A DNA stretch of 64,000 bases from Bombella pollinis. Lineage in GTDB: Bacteria > Pseudomonadota > Alphaproteobacteria > Acetobacterales > Acetobacteraceae. The position numbers and the translations under genes are program-made. Shown here one piece after another: positions 44,813 to 54,873 of this stretch. Below the pieces are notes generated by a model. It saw only the letters and a program-made list of their open reading frames with translations, had not been told where the DNA came from and made no database searches. The stretch lies in the NCBI RefSeq assembly GCF_026385485.1, contig NZ_JANIDX010000002.1:186001-250000 (forward strand), given 5' to 3'. The stretch's first letter is position 1. Every line of letters starts with the position of its first letter.

Positions 44813-46300
44813 ATGAAACTCTCTGCCTTACTCCATCGCTACGCTCTCTCCTCCCCCAGCACGCATGACCCCCTCATCACCGCAATCACGGCTGATAGTC
44901 GGCAGGTCAAAGCGGGGAGCCTCTTTGTCGCCCTAAGCGGCCATAAACATGATGGGCGAGACTTCATCCCCGCCGCGATTGCCCAAGGGGCAGCCGCAAT
45001 CATCCTTGCCCCCAAACAAGGGGAAACCCTCCCGCCGGAGCGACATGAAAACGGCCATACAGCCCCCCTCATCCCTGTAGCGGACCCAGCCCATTTCCTC
45101 GCCCAAGCGGCCGCTTACCTCGCAGGGCCACAACCAGCACATATCACCGCCATTACGGGGACAAATGGCAAAAGCAGCACGGCTGACTTCCTCCGCCAGC
45201 TTTATCAACTCCGCCATTATAAAGCTGCCAGCCTCGGCACGTTAGGCCTCATCAGCGATGTAGAGATGCCCCCTCTGCCAGCCTTAACCACGCCTGATGC
45301 TGTTAGCTTAGCAACAACACTCGCGCGCCTAAAAACCTATGGTGTTGAGCATGTTGCCTTAGAGGCATCATCCCACGGGCTTCATCAAAAACGGCTTGAT
45401 GGCGTGGCCATTACCGCAGCAGGTTTTTCCAACCTCACGCGTGATCATCTCGATTATCATCACACGATGGAGGACTATCGAGACGCTAAGCTCTCCCTCT
45501 TTAGCACCCTATTGCCGGAAGGGGGGCTTGCGGTCATCAATGATGATATAGATGTTGAGAGCCGAAACGCCCTCCAGCATATTGCCGCAAAACGCGCTCT
45601 AAAACTCCGCACAGTCGGCACAAAGGGTGAGACAATCCGCCTTCTCGATGCGCAACCAACCCCACATGGGCAAGACCTCACCATCCAGCTTTATGGCCGT
45701 ACATTACCGCCTATTCACTTCCCACTACCGGGGCGATTCCAAGCGGAAAATGCATTGCTTGCCGCCGCTCTTTGCTGGGAGCATGAGGAGGAAGCAGACG
45801 CCATCATCGCCCTGCTCCCCCATTTAAAAGGGGTACCGGGCCGTTGTGAACCGGTCGCAACCCTCCCTAATGGGGCCTGCGCTTATGTTGATTACGCCCA
45901 TACGCCTGATGCATTAGAGCATGTTCTCCTCAGCCTCCGCCCCCACGCAGCGGGGCGGTTGGTGGTGGTCTTTGGTGCAGGAGGCGACCGCGACAAAGGC
46001 AAACGCCCTCTCATGGGGCAGATTGCCGCTCATCTCGCTGATGAAGTCATCATTACTGATGATAACCCCCGCAGCGAAGACCCCGCCACTATCCGTGCCG
46101 CCATCCGCGCGACAGCTCCCCAAGCGCAAGAGATTGGTAACCGCAAAGACGCTATCCAAACCGCTCTTGAGAGCCTCAGAGAAGGTGATGTGCTGCTCAT
46201 CGCTGGGAAAGGCCATGAGACTGGCCAGATTATCAACGGGGTAACCCATCCTTTTGATGACCGTACACTCACAGCCGCCCTCGCTGCGGAGTTATCATAA
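44813..46300 (+). CDS. murE: UDP-MurNAc-L-Ala-D-Glu:meso-DAP ligase
   Basis: 495 residues. Mur ligase P-loop ITGTNGKSSTADFL; the DDNPRSEDP motif is the one that selects meso-diaminopimelate, so the wall should be DAP-type. It adds the third residue of the stem peptide. It starts 9 bp after ftsI and shares its last base with the murF start (TAATG). Confidence 0.96.
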   Translation: MKLSALLHRYALSSPSTHDPLITAITADSRQVKAGSLFVALSGHKHDGRDFIPAAIAQGAAAIILAPKQGETLPPERHENGHTAPLIPVADPAHFLAQAAAYLAGPQPAHITAITGTNGKSSTADFLRQLYQLRHYKAASLGTLGLISDVEMPPLPALTTPDAVSLATTLARLKTYGVEHVALEASSHGLHQKRLDGVAITAAGFSNLTRDHLDYHHTMEDYRDAKLSLFSTLLPEGGLAVINDDIDVESRNALQHIAAKRALKLRTVGTKGETIRLLDAQPTPHGQDLTIQLYGRTLPPIHFPLPGRFQAENALLAAALCWEHEEEADAIIALLPHLKGVPGRCEPVATLPNGACAYVDYAHTPDALEHVLLSLRPHAAGRLVVVFGAGGDRDKGKRPLMGQIAAHLADEVIITDDNPRSEDPATIRAAIRATAPQAQEIGNRKDAIQTALESLREGDVLLIAGKGHETGQIINGVTHPFDDRTLTAALAAELS

Positions 46301-47712
46301 TGCCCACCAGCACAGCCCCACTTTGGACAAGCCAAGACCTCCGCAACGCCACACAAGGCCAGCTCACCGGTGATGTGCATGTCCGTGCTGTCTGTATTGA
46401 TACGCGCAGCCTCCAACCGGGGGACCTTTTTATTGCACTCATTGGCCATAATGCGGATGGGCACCAATATCTCAAGCAGGCTTTAGAGCATGGCGCGGCC
46501 TGCGTTATAGCTCATGATGGTGCGGCCATTGCTAAAGCTGGCTTAACCGATGACCCTCGCCTCCTCCTCGTCTCGGACACGATGCAGGCCCTAGAGGCAT
46601 TAGGGCGTTATCGCCGTGCTCAGTTTAAAGGCAAGGCCATTGCCATCACAGGGAGCGTAGGCAAAACCACAACCAAAAACATGCTCGCCACAGCCTTAGC
46701 CGCTTATGGGAAGGTTCATGCCTCGGTGGCTTCCTTTAACAACCATTGGGGCGTCCCCCTTACCTTAGCGCGCTTACCTCAAGACGCTGCCTTTTGCATT
46801 AGCGAAGTAGGCATGAACCACCCTGGCGAGATTGCCCCTCTAGTGGCTCAAATCCGCCCCGATATTGGCCTTATTACCACCATCGGGAGCGCGCATCTCG
46901 GCCATATGGGCAGCCTTAACGCCATCGCTGCGGAAAAAGCCAGCCTCTTTGCGGCTCTACCAGCGGGTGGAACGGCCCTCTGCCCAGAAGAAGCCGCGCA
47001 ATTCCCCGCTGTCACCCACGCTATCCCACAAGATGTCTCCCTCTGGCAGGTGGGGACAACGTCTCATGCAACCATTCATTGTGATGAGCTGCACTGCACC
47101 GCCACGGGAAGCCAACTTCATCTCTCCACGCCGGCGGGGGAAGCACAGCTTACACTTACAGCCCCGGGGCCTCACCTCGCCCGCAATGCCGCTCTAGCTC
47201 TTGGTGCAATTGCTGCTTTGGGCCTTCCGCCCCAGGCGGGGGCCACGGCTTTACGCCACTTCCAGCCCGAGGCGGGGCGTGGGCAACAACGGCTTTTACC
47301 CGGTGAAATCACCTTATTGGATGAAAGCTATAATGCCTCCGGCCCCAGCATACGTGCAGCACTGGAGACGCTGAGCTTAATGCCCGCCCCCCGCCATATT
47401 GCCGCCCTGGGGGATATACGCGAGCTCGGCACCTTTGCCGCAGAGGAGCATCGTGCCCTAGCCCAACCGTTAACAGAGCATAACATCCTTACTTTTTGTT
47501 GTGGCCCGCATATGAAATCCCTTTACGAGGCCCTTCCCCGATCCCTACAGGGCGGTTATGCTGAGACATCAACCCAACTTGCCCTTCTTCTACGCCCTGC
47601 TTTGCAGAAGGGGGACGTTTTGCTTGTAAAGGGCAGCTTGGGAAGCCGTATGCGTGACCTCATTGCGTTATTAGACCAACCCGAATCATCCCACAGCCCA
47701 GAGTCCACCTAA
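46300..47712 (+). CDS. murF: UDP-MurNAc-tripeptide:D-Ala-D-Ala ligase
   Basis: 470 residues. ATP loop ITGSVGKTTTKNML, substrate residues in FNNHWGVPLTLARL, and LLDESYNASGPSIRAAL. It adds D-Ala-D-Ala to the tripeptide precursor in the cytosol. One-base TAATG overlaps at both ends tie it to murE and mraY. Confidence 0.96.
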   Translation: MPTSTAPLWTSQDLRNATQGQLTGDVHVRAVCIDTRSLQPGDLFIALIGHNADGHQYLKQALEHGAACVIAHDGAAIAKAGLTDDPRLLLVSDTMQALEALGRYRRAQFKGKAIAITGSVGKTTTKNMLATALAAYGKVHASVASFNNHWGVPLTLARLPQDAAFCISEVGMNHPGEIAPLVAQIRPDIGLITTIGSAHLGHMGSLNAIAAEKASLFAALPAGGTALCPEEAAQFPAVTHAIPQDVSLWQVGTTSHATIHCDELHCTATGSQLHLSTPAGEAQLTLTAPGPHLARNAALALGAIAALGLPPQAGATALRHFQPEAGRGQQRLLPGEITLLDESYNASGPSIRAALETLSLMPAPRHIAALGDIRELGTFAAEEHRALAQPLTEHNILTFCCGPHMKSLYEALPRSLQGGYAETSTQLALLLRPALQKGDVLLVKGSLGSRMRDLIALLDQPESSHSPEST

Positions 47713-48803
47713 TGCTGTTTAACCTCCTTGCCGCTCCCTATTCTTCCCATGGTGGCCTGCTCAACCTACTGCATTATATGACCTTTCGGGCCGGATGTGC
47801 TTGCTTAACGGCATTAATCATCTCCCTCCTCTTGGGGAAACCTTTTATTGCCCAGCTTAAACGCATTCAACGGCAAGGCCAGCCCATCCGCGCTTTAGGG
47901 CCAGAACGCCATATTTTGGAGAAAGCAGGCACCCCCACAATGGGCGGGGGCCTTATTCTTTTCTCCCTCGCTCTCTCCACCCTATTATGGGCAGATTTAC
48001 GCGATGGTTTTGTGTGGGCTGTCTTACTCACCACGCTAGGCTTTGGCGCTATTGGCTTTGCAGATGATTACCTCAAACTCGCCAAAGGCAATAGCAAAGG
48101 GGTCTCTAAAAAACTCCGCCTCGGTGGGGAGTTCCTCATCTCTTGTCTTGCAGGCATTGCGATGGAGGCCCTCACCCCGCCAGAGTTCCGCAATGCGGTG
48201 GCCTTTCCCTTTACAAAAACCTTCATGTTGCATTTGGGCTATGTGTTCCCCCTCTTTGCAATGGTCACCATCACAGGTTTTGGTAATGCGGTAAACCTCA
48301 CTGATGGGCTTGATGGCCTCGCTACTGTCCCCTCCATCATCGCTGCTTTGGTCTTTGCCTTAATCGCCTATCTGGTTGGTAACCACGTCTTTGCAGATTA
48401 TCTTCAGCTTCATCACGTCCCTGGCACGGGGGAGCTAAGCATCTTCTGCGCGGCTCTCATTGGGGCGGGTTTGGGCTTCTTATGGTTCAATGCCCCTCCG
48501 GCAGAGGTCTTTATGGGCGATACCGGCTCCCTAGCCCTTGGTGGGGCTTTAGGCGCGGTGTCCGTAGCGGTTAAGCACGAGCTAGTCCTCTGCCTCGTAG
48601 GGGGGTTATTTGTGATGGAGACCATCTCCGTCATTCTCCAAGTCTTTTGGTTCCGCCGGACGGGGAAACGTATTTTCCTTATGGCTCCCCTCCACCATCA
48701 TTTTGAGAAAATGGGCTGGCAAGAGCCAAAGATTGTCGTACGCTTTTGGATTGTCGCTATCATCTTGGGGCTATGTGGCCTCGCTACGTTGAAGATACGC
48801 TAA
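47712..48803 (+). CDS. mraY: Phospho-N-acetylmuramoyl-pentapeptide transferase
   Basis: 363 residues with about ten membrane helices. Catalytic aspartates sit in GFADDYLKLAKGNSKG and NAVNLTDGLDGLAT; the HHHFEKMGW motif is present. It makes lipid I on undecaprenyl phosphate. Two bases separate its stop from the murD ATG. Confidence 0.97.
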   Translation: MLFNLLAAPYSSHGGLLNLLHYMTFRAGCACLTALIISLLLGKPFIAQLKRIQRQGQPIRALGPERHILEKAGTPTMGGGLILFSLALSTLLWADLRDGFVWAVLLTTLGFGAIGFADDYLKLAKGNSKGVSKKLRLGGEFLISCLAGIAMEALTPPEFRNAVAFPFTKTFMLHLGYVFPLFAMVTITGFGNAVNLTDGLDGLATVPSIIAALVFALIAYLVGNHVFADYLQLHHVPGTGELSIFCAALIGAGLGFLWFNAPPAEVFMGDTGSLALGGALGAVSVAVKHELVLCLVGGLFVMETISVILQVFWFRRTGKRIFLMAPLHHHFEKMGWQEPKIVVRFWIVAIILGLCGLATLKIR

Positions 48804-48805
48804 TC

Positions 48806-50182
48806 ATGGCCCATCCCACATCACCTCCTCCCTCATCATGGCCTAAAACCCTCCTCTCCGGGCAGCGTTATGCTGTATGCGGGCTAGGGCGTAATGGAGC
48901 TGCTGTTGTGGAAGCCCTCCTCGCTATGGGGGCGGAGGTTCATGCGTGGGATGACCATAACCCTACCCTCTCTAAGGCCCTGACCGTCCATCCCAGCCTC
49001 ACACTGGCCCCACTTGATGACCTCACCGGCTTTACAGCCCTCATCCTCTCACCCGGCATTGCCCATCATCTACCGCAGCCACACCCTACGGCACGCCTTG
49101 CTCAAAAGCAGCACATCCCCATCCTCTCCGATGCGGAGTTGCTCTGGCAGGTCACCCGCAAAGCAGGCTCTAAAGCGCGCTTTGTCTCCATCACGGGGAC
49201 CAATGGCAAGTCCACCACTACGGCTCTATTAACCCATATCCTCACCGAGGCCGGTATTCCTGCTTATTGTGGCGGCAATTTCGGCACGGCCTCTCTGGCC
49301 TTACCGCCCCTTGGCGATGATGGTGTTTATGTTATCGAGATGTCCTCTTACATGCTCGAGCGTCTGGAGCATTATCACGCTTGTGCGGCTGTCCTCCTCA
49401 ATTTAACACCTGACCATCTCGACCGTCATGGCTCTATGGAGGGCTATCTCACCGCCAAAGCTCATGTATTTGATAACATGACCAAAGGCGACCTCGCCCT
49501 TTTGGGAGAGGCTGCCTCATGGAGCAAACCCCTCCAAACCCGCCTGACCTCCCAAGGGCTAGACGTCCATACTCTTACTATCACCGATGCCCTTTCCCCG
49601 GAGGATGCCCCCTTCCTACCCGGCCCGCATAATGCCCAGAATATTGAAGCCTGCCGCCTCATAGCGCGTCATCTGGGGCTCTCTGATACAAGCATTGCCC
49701 GTGGCATACGCAGCTTCCCCGGGTTAGACCATCGCCTGCAACATATCGCAGAGGCAAAGGGCATCGCTTTTATCAATGATAGCAAAGCCACCAATGCGGA
49801 AGCCAGCTTCCACGCTCTGCGGGCTTTTCCTCATCTTTTATGGATTGCTGGCGGTATAACTAAAGAGGGCGGCATTACAAATCTCGCCCCGGTTTTAGGG
49901 CATGTAAGTCGCGCCTTCCTCATTGGGCAGGATGCCCCCCTCCTTGCCGAGACGCTTAAAGCCCATAATATAGCTTTTGAAATCAGCACAACGTTGGAGC
50001 AAGCCACCCGCGCCGCTTGGGCCTATGCACAAGCCAGCACCACCCCCTTACCAATTATTCTCTCCCCCGCTTGCGCGAGTTTTGACCAATTCCGTAATTT
50101 TGAGGAACGTGGCACAGCCTTTGCCACCCTCGCACGCACACTCTGCCATGCCGATTGCCCTGCTGAGGAGGAAGCCCGCTAA
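48806..50182 (+). CDS. murD: UDP-MurNAc-L-Ala:D-Glu ligase
   Basis: 458 residues from the ATG at 48806; an in-frame extension into mraY was rejected. CGLGRNGAAVVEALL forms the N-terminal Rossmann fold, ITGTNGKSTTTALL the P-loop, and INDSKATNAEAS the C-terminal ligase motif. It adds D-glutamate to UDP-MurNAc-L-Ala. TAATG overlap with ftsW. Confidence 0.96.
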   Translation: MAHPTSPPPSSWPKTLLSGQRYAVCGLGRNGAAVVEALLAMGAEVHAWDDHNPTLSKALTVHPSLTLAPLDDLTGFTALILSPGIAHHLPQPHPTARLAQKQHIPILSDAELLWQVTRKAGSKARFVSITGTNGKSTTTALLTHILTEAGIPAYCGGNFGTASLALPPLGDDGVYVIEMSSYMLERLEHYHACAAVLLNLTPDHLDRHGSMEGYLTAKAHVFDNMTKGDLALLGEAASWSKPLQTRLTSQGLDVHTLTITDALSPEDAPFLPGPHNAQNIEACRLIARHLGLSDTSIARGIRSFPGLDHRLQHIAEAKGIAFINDSKATNAEASFHALRAFPHLLWIAGGITKEGGITNLAPVLGHVSRAFLIGQDAPLLAETLKAHNIAFEISTTLEQATRAAWAYAQASTTPLPIILSPACASFDQFRNFEERGTAFATLARTLCHADCPAEEEAR

Positions 50183-51375
50183 TGGCTCTATCCGACCGCA
50201 CGAACAACTCCCACCATGCCCAATGGTGGCGTAGTCTCGACCATGTAAGCCTTAGCTGCGTTGGTGCGCTCATCGCCCTTGGCTATATCCTCATGCTCGC
50301 CGCAAGCCCTGCTGTGGCCCACCGCATTGGGGCCTCACGCAATATGTTCATCCTCAAACAAGTGGTCTTTTTGGCCTTAGCCGGGGCAGTCGTCATCGTC
50401 ACATCCCGCCTGACCCCGCGCATGGTGCTACGCATTGCGCTCATTGGCGGGGTCATGGCCTTGGGAGCCACCTTCATGACGCTCATTCATGGGATGGAAA
50501 TTAAAGGCGCGCGCCGCTGGATTGCCCTACCCTTAATGTCTGTGCAGCCTTCGGAGTTTCTAAAGCCCTGCTTCGCCGTTGTGACGGGGTGGTTGCTTAA
50601 CCTTCGTTATGAAAAAACCCTCTCTAATGGTTGGCGATTTCCGGGGCGTTTGGTCGCTTGTGGTGTTTATCTGGTCATTGCTGCACTCCTTCAAGCCCAA
50701 CCAGATATCGGGATGCTATCTGTCATTAGCATGGTGTTCATCACCCAACTCTTTATTGATGGCTTGCCTATTATTGTCTTTGGTATGCTCGTCTCCGCAG
50801 CTTTAGGGGCTTTTGGTGTTGCGTATCTGGTGTTTGAGCATGTTCACTCCCGCGTGCAACGCTTCCTCCACCCCGATGTGGGGGACCATTACCAAATTGA
50901 TACCTCTATGCGTGCCTTTGGTAACGGCGGGTTGCTCGGACGTGGGCCGGGGGAAGGCCGTGTTAAAGACCTCCTACCCGATGCTCATGCTGATTTTGTC
51001 TTTTCCGTCGCGGGGGAAGAATATGGCTTTGTCATGTGCCTTTTTATCATCGCGCTCTTTACTATCTTGGTCTTTTCCACGCTCAATCGCTTATTGGAGG
51101 AGAAGAACCCTTTCATCATCCTCTCCACAAGCGGGTTGATAACAGGCTTTGGCTTACAAGCTTTTGTCAATATGGGGTCATCGCTACATTTAATCCCCAC
51201 TAAAGGGATGACCTTACCGTTTATCTCCTATGGGGGAAGTTCCGCTCTCTCTGTTGCTTTAACAATCGGCATGGCCCTAGCCTTAACACGCCACCGTGCA
51301 AAACCAGGCCTCTTTACACCAGCCTCTCATGAGGCCAATACACGCTTATCAGCTCCATCTAAAAAGGAAGAATAA
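50182..51375 (+). CDS. ftsW: Septal peptidoglycan glycosyltransferase FtsW
   Basis: 397 residues, ten membrane helices of the SEDS family. Visible motifs: GARRWIALPLMSVQPSEFLK, AHADFVFSVAGEEYGF with the catalytic Asp region, and LPFISYGGSSALSVAL. It polymerises septal glycan from lipid II together with FtsI. Confidence 0.96.
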   Translation: MALSDRTNNSHHAQWWRSLDHVSLSCVGALIALGYILMLAASPAVAHRIGASRNMFILKQVVFLALAGAVVIVTSRLTPRMVLRIALIGGVMALGATFMTLIHGMEIKGARRWIALPLMSVQPSEFLKPCFAVVTGWLLNLRYEKTLSNGWRFPGRLVACGVYLVIAALLQAQPDIGMLSVISMVFITQLFIDGLPIIVFGMLVSAALGAFGVAYLVFEHVHSRVQRFLHPDVGDHYQIDTSMRAFGNGGLLGRGPGEGRVKDLLPDAHADFVFSVAGEEYGFVMCLFIIALFTILVFSTLNRLLEEKNPFIILSTSGLITGFGLQAFVNMGSSLHLIPTKGMTLPFISYGGSSALSVALTIGMALALTRHRAKPGLFTPASHEANTRLSAPSKKEE

Positions 51376-51378
51376 CGC

Positions 51379-52491
51379 ATGACACACGCCCCTATCATCA
51401 TCGCCGCTGGAGGAACAGGCGGGCATTTCTTCCCCGCTATTGCCTTGGGGGAAGAACTCCACCAGCGTGGCTACCCGCTCATCCTCATGACAGACCAACG
51501 CCGTAATCGCGCAGAACAAAGCATCTTTGCGCTCTACCCCCGCTATACACTCACCAGCAGCGGCGTGGCGGGTAAAAAACCACTTGATAAGCTTAAAGCA
51601 ATTAGTCGCTTATTATGGAGCTGCCTTGGCGCGCGTAAACTCATCGCTATCTGCCGTCCAGCCGCCGTTATCGGCTTTGGGGGGTACCCCTCCATCCCCC
51701 CGTTACTAGGCAGCCGCTTGCTGTGCCGTAACCGCCCTGCGCTCATCATCCATGAGGGCAACGCTATTCTCGGCCAAGCCAATGTTGTTCTCTCACGCTT
51801 TGCTAATGCCATTGCCACCTCTTACCCACGGGTCATGCGCCTCCCTGTTGGGAAAAAGGTCATCCAAACAGGTATGCCCGTCCGCCCTGCGATTGAAGCC
51901 CTAGCTGATGAGCCATACAGCCCACCCACCCTCCATACAAATGAGGACCCCATCCATCTCCTCATCTGGGGCGGCTCTCTTGGTGCGCAGATTTTCAGTA
52001 CGGTCGTGCCTCAAGCCCTCTGTAATTTACCCCAATATGTCCGCATCCGCTTGCATGTTACGCAGCAAGCCCATGAGGATATGGTCCCCGTGCTAACCAA
52101 CTTGTACAAACAAGTCGGTATCACAGCACATGTTACCCCCTTTATTGATGATGTCGCCTCCGAGCTTAAAAAGGCTCATCTCGTCATCGGGCGGGCTGGT
52201 GGCTCCTCCGTGGCAGAACTCGCCACAGCGGGGCGTCCCTCCATCATGGTGCCCCTCCCCATTGCTGCCTCTGATGAGCAAGGCGTCAATGCTCAAACGA
52301 TGGAGCGCGCAGGCGGGGGCTGGATGATTCGCCAGCGTGATTTCAAGTCTGAAAAGCTCTGCGACATGCTCCTCCATCTCTTTGAGCATCCTGATGAGCT
52401 AAAACATGCTGCCCATGCAGCACGGACGCTCCAACATCGCCATGCTGCTAAAAAACTGGCTGACCTTGTTGAAGCCACTCTAAAACGCTGA
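51379..52491 (+). CDS. murG: UDP-GlcNAc:lipid I N-acetylglucosaminyltransferase
   Basis: 370 residues, GT28 family. GGTGGHFFPAIALGEEL at the N-terminus and GRAGGSSVAELATAGRPSI for donor binding. It makes lipid II at the inner membrane face. It starts 3 bp after ftsW, with its SD (AGGAAG) inside the end of ftsW. Confidence 0.96.
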   Translation: MTHAPIIIAAGGTGGHFFPAIALGEELHQRGYPLILMTDQRRNRAEQSIFALYPRYTLTSSGVAGKKPLDKLKAISRLLWSCLGARKLIAICRPAAVIGFGGYPSIPPLLGSRLLCRNRPALIIHEGNAILGQANVVLSRFANAIATSYPRVMRLPVGKKVIQTGMPVRPAIEALADEPYSPPTLHTNEDPIHLLIWGGSLGAQIFSTVVPQALCNLPQYVRIRLHVTQQAHEDMVPVLTNLYKQVGITAHVTPFIDDVASELKKAHLVIGRAGGSSVAELATAGRPSIMVPLPIAASDEQGVNAQTMERAGGGWMIRQRDFKSEKLCDMLLHLFEHPDELKHAAHAARTLQHRHAAKKLADLVEATLKR

Positions 52492-52533
52492 TTATCTGCC
52501 CTCTCCCCCCTTTATTGACTGGAGTAACCCTTT

Positions 52534-53952
52534 ATGCGCGCATTACCCCTTAACCTGGGTTTAATCCATTTTGTTGGTATTGGGGGCATTGGCATGTCCG
52601 GCATTGCAGAAGTGCTGCATCTGCTGGGCTATAAAGTGCAGGGGTCTGATATTGCCGAGAATGCGAATGTTCAACGCCTTCGCAAAGCAGGGATCACCGT
52701 CCATATCGGTCATGATGCCGCTAATTTGGGTGAAGCGCGCGTGGTGGTGACCTCCACGGCGGTTAAACGTGACAATCCAGAGGTTGTCGCCGCACGCGCC
52801 CGACTCATCCCCGTTGTAAGACGGGCCGAGATGCTCGCCGAACTCATGCGCCTACGCTGGGCTATCGCCATTGGGGGGACGCACGGCAAAACCACCACCA
52901 CCAGCCTTGTGGCCTGCGTGCTAGAGCAAGCCAAGCTGGACCCGACCGTCATCAATGGCGGAATCATCGAGGCTTACGGCACCAATACCCGCATGGGTGC
53001 TGGGGATTGGATGGTCGTAGAAGCTGATGAGAGTGACGGCTCCTTCCTCCGCTTACCGGCTATCATCGCCGTTGTTACCAATATGGACCCCGAACATCTG
53101 GACCATTGGGGCTCTGATGAGGCTATGGAGGCAGGCTACCGGCAATTTGTCTCCAACATTCCCTTTTATGGTTTTGCCGTCTTATGTGTGGACCATCCAC
53201 GCGTCCAACAGATGATCCCTCAACTCTCTGATCATCGCCTCATTACCTACGGCTTCAGCCCGCAAGCGGATGTCCGGGCCGAAATCACCGGGACAGATAG
53301 TGAGGGCGTCACCTTCCACGTCACCATCACAGACCGTACCGCTAACACCCAACGGCGTGCAGGGCCGTTCCATCTCCCCATGTTTGGCCATCATAATGTC
53401 CTCAATGCTGTAGCTGCCATTGCCGTAGCTTTAGAGATGGACATTCCCGATACTGTCATCGCCGATGCACTTGGCGGCTTCCGCGGGGTACAACGCCGCT
53501 TTACCCTCACCGGGATATGGAATGACGTAAAAATCATTGATGATTACGGCCATCATCCTGTTGAAATCGCCGCCGTGCTAAAAGCCGCGCGACAAGCTGG
53601 GGCAAAACACGTTATTGCTGTGATACAACCTCATCGTTATTCCCGCTTGCAGGCCCTCTTTAACGACTTCTGCACCTGTATGAATGATGCTGATACCGTC
53701 ATCGTTGCTGATGTCTATGCCGCAGGAGAGCCCCCCCTTGAGGGCGTTGGGCGTGATCAGTTGGTCGAAGGGCTACGCGAGCGTGGACACCGCCATGTTC
53801 TGCCCCTCCCTTCGGAAAAAGACCTCGCTGCCTTAATTGCAGACATTGCCGTACCGGGGGATTATGTCCTCTGCTTAGGCGCAGGTTCCATCACCCATTG
53901 GGCAAAAGCCCTCCCTGCTCAGCTCGCTGCGCATAAACCGGAGAGCTTATGA
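52534..53952 (+). CDS. murC: UDP-MurNAc:L-alanine ligase
   Basis: 472 residues. FVGIGGIGMSGIAEVL (nucleotide fold), GGTHGKTTTTSLVA (P-loop), and DDYGHHPVEIAAVLKAAR in the C-terminal domain. It adds L-alanine to UDP-MurNAc, the first peptide step. GGAG SD upstream; ATGA overlap with murB. Confidence 0.97.
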   Translation: MRALPLNLGLIHFVGIGGIGMSGIAEVLHLLGYKVQGSDIAENANVQRLRKAGITVHIGHDAANLGEARVVVTSTAVKRDNPEVVAARARLIPVVRRAEMLAELMRLRWAIAIGGTHGKTTTTSLVACVLEQAKLDPTVINGGIIEAYGTNTRMGAGDWMVVEADESDGSFLRLPAIIAVVTNMDPEHLDHWGSDEAMEAGYRQFVSNIPFYGFAVLCVDHPRVQQMIPQLSDHRLITYGFSPQADVRAEITGTDSEGVTFHVTITDRTANTQRRAGPFHLPMFGHHNVLNAVAAIAVALEMDIPDTVIADALGGFRGVQRRFTLTGIWNDVKIIDDYGHHPVEIAAVLKAARQAGAKHVIAVIQPHRYSRLQALFNDFCTCMNDADTVIVADVYAAGEPPLEGVGRDQLVEGLRERGHRHVLPLPSEKDLAALIADIAVPGDYVLCLGAGSITHWAKALPAQLAAHKPESL

Positions 53953-54860
53953 CCAGTACAGCAGCCCCTTTCCAGCCGCTCCGTGGCAGGCTGAAAGCCA
54001 ATGTCCCCCTTGCCCCGCGCAGTTGGTTCCGCACTGGGGGGCAGGCGGACTGGCTCTTTGTCCCACAAGATGAAGAAGACCTCGCCACAGCTCTACAGCA
54101 AAGCCCGCCTAATATGCCCCTTACCGTCTTGGGGGCATGCTCTAACGTTATCATTCGCGATGGCGGGTTAGCCGGACTAACGCTACGCCTCGCCGGTGGT
54201 TTTGCCCAGATTGAAGCTGATGGTGATGGGCTCATCGCCGGGGCGGCAGCACTGGATAGCAGCGTGGCAGAAGCCGCCGCCCGCGCTGGGATGGCAGGCT
54301 TTGCCTTTCTCTCCACCATTCCCGGCTCTATTGGCGGGGCAGTACGGATGAATGCCGGGGCTTATGAGGGGGATATGGCCTCCTTGTTAGATTGGATAGA
54401 GATTCTCACGCGTGAGGGCACATATCAACGCCTCCCCGCAGCGCATTTGCACATGGGCTACCGCCATACAACCCTGCCAGACGGTGCCATCATCCTTCGC
54501 GCTCGTCTCAAAGCCCAAGGGGCGGAAGACCCCGCCCTCATCCAAGAAGCGATGCACGTTATGCGGGCTAAACGCGAGGCCAGCCAGCCTTTACGCGCTC
54601 GTACTGGTGGCTCAACCTTCCGTAACCCAGAGGGTCATAAAGCGTGGGAGCTGATAGACGCCGCTGGCTGCCGTGGGTTGCGTCATGGTGGGGCACAAAT
54701 AAGTGAAAAACACTGCAATTTTATGCTCAATACAGGCCACGCTACCAGCACCGAGCTAGAAGACCTTGGCGAGATGGTCCGCGCCCGCGTGCTAGCACAA
54801 AGCGGTATAGAGCTACAGTGGGAAATTAAACGGCTAGGCCGCCTCTCTCATCCAGCATGA
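53949..54860 (+). CDS. murB: UDP-N-acetylenolpyruvoylglucosamine reductase
   Basis: 303 residues, FAD enzyme. SWFRTGGQADWLFVPQ binds FAD, STIPGSIGGAVRMNAGAYEG is the conserved centre, and TGGSTFRNPEGHKAWELIDA holds the catalytic Ser. It reduces the enolpyruvyl group with NADPH to form UDP-MurNAc. Coupled to murC. Confidence 0.96.
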   Translation: MTSTAAPFQPLRGRLKANVPLAPRSWFRTGGQADWLFVPQDEEDLATALQQSPPNMPLTVLGACSNVIIRDGGLAGLTLRLAGGFAQIEADGDGLIAGAAALDSSVAEAAARAGMAGFAFLSTIPGSIGGAVRMNAGAYEGDMASLLDWIEILTREGTYQRLPAAHLHMGYRHTTLPDGAIILRARLKAQGAEDPALIQEAMHVMRAKREASQPLRARTGGSTFRNPEGHKAWELIDAAGCRGLRHGGAQISEKHCNFMLNTGHATSTELEDLGEMVRARVLAQSGIELQWEIKRLGRLSHPA

Positions 54861-54873
54861 TGAAGTTTTGAGT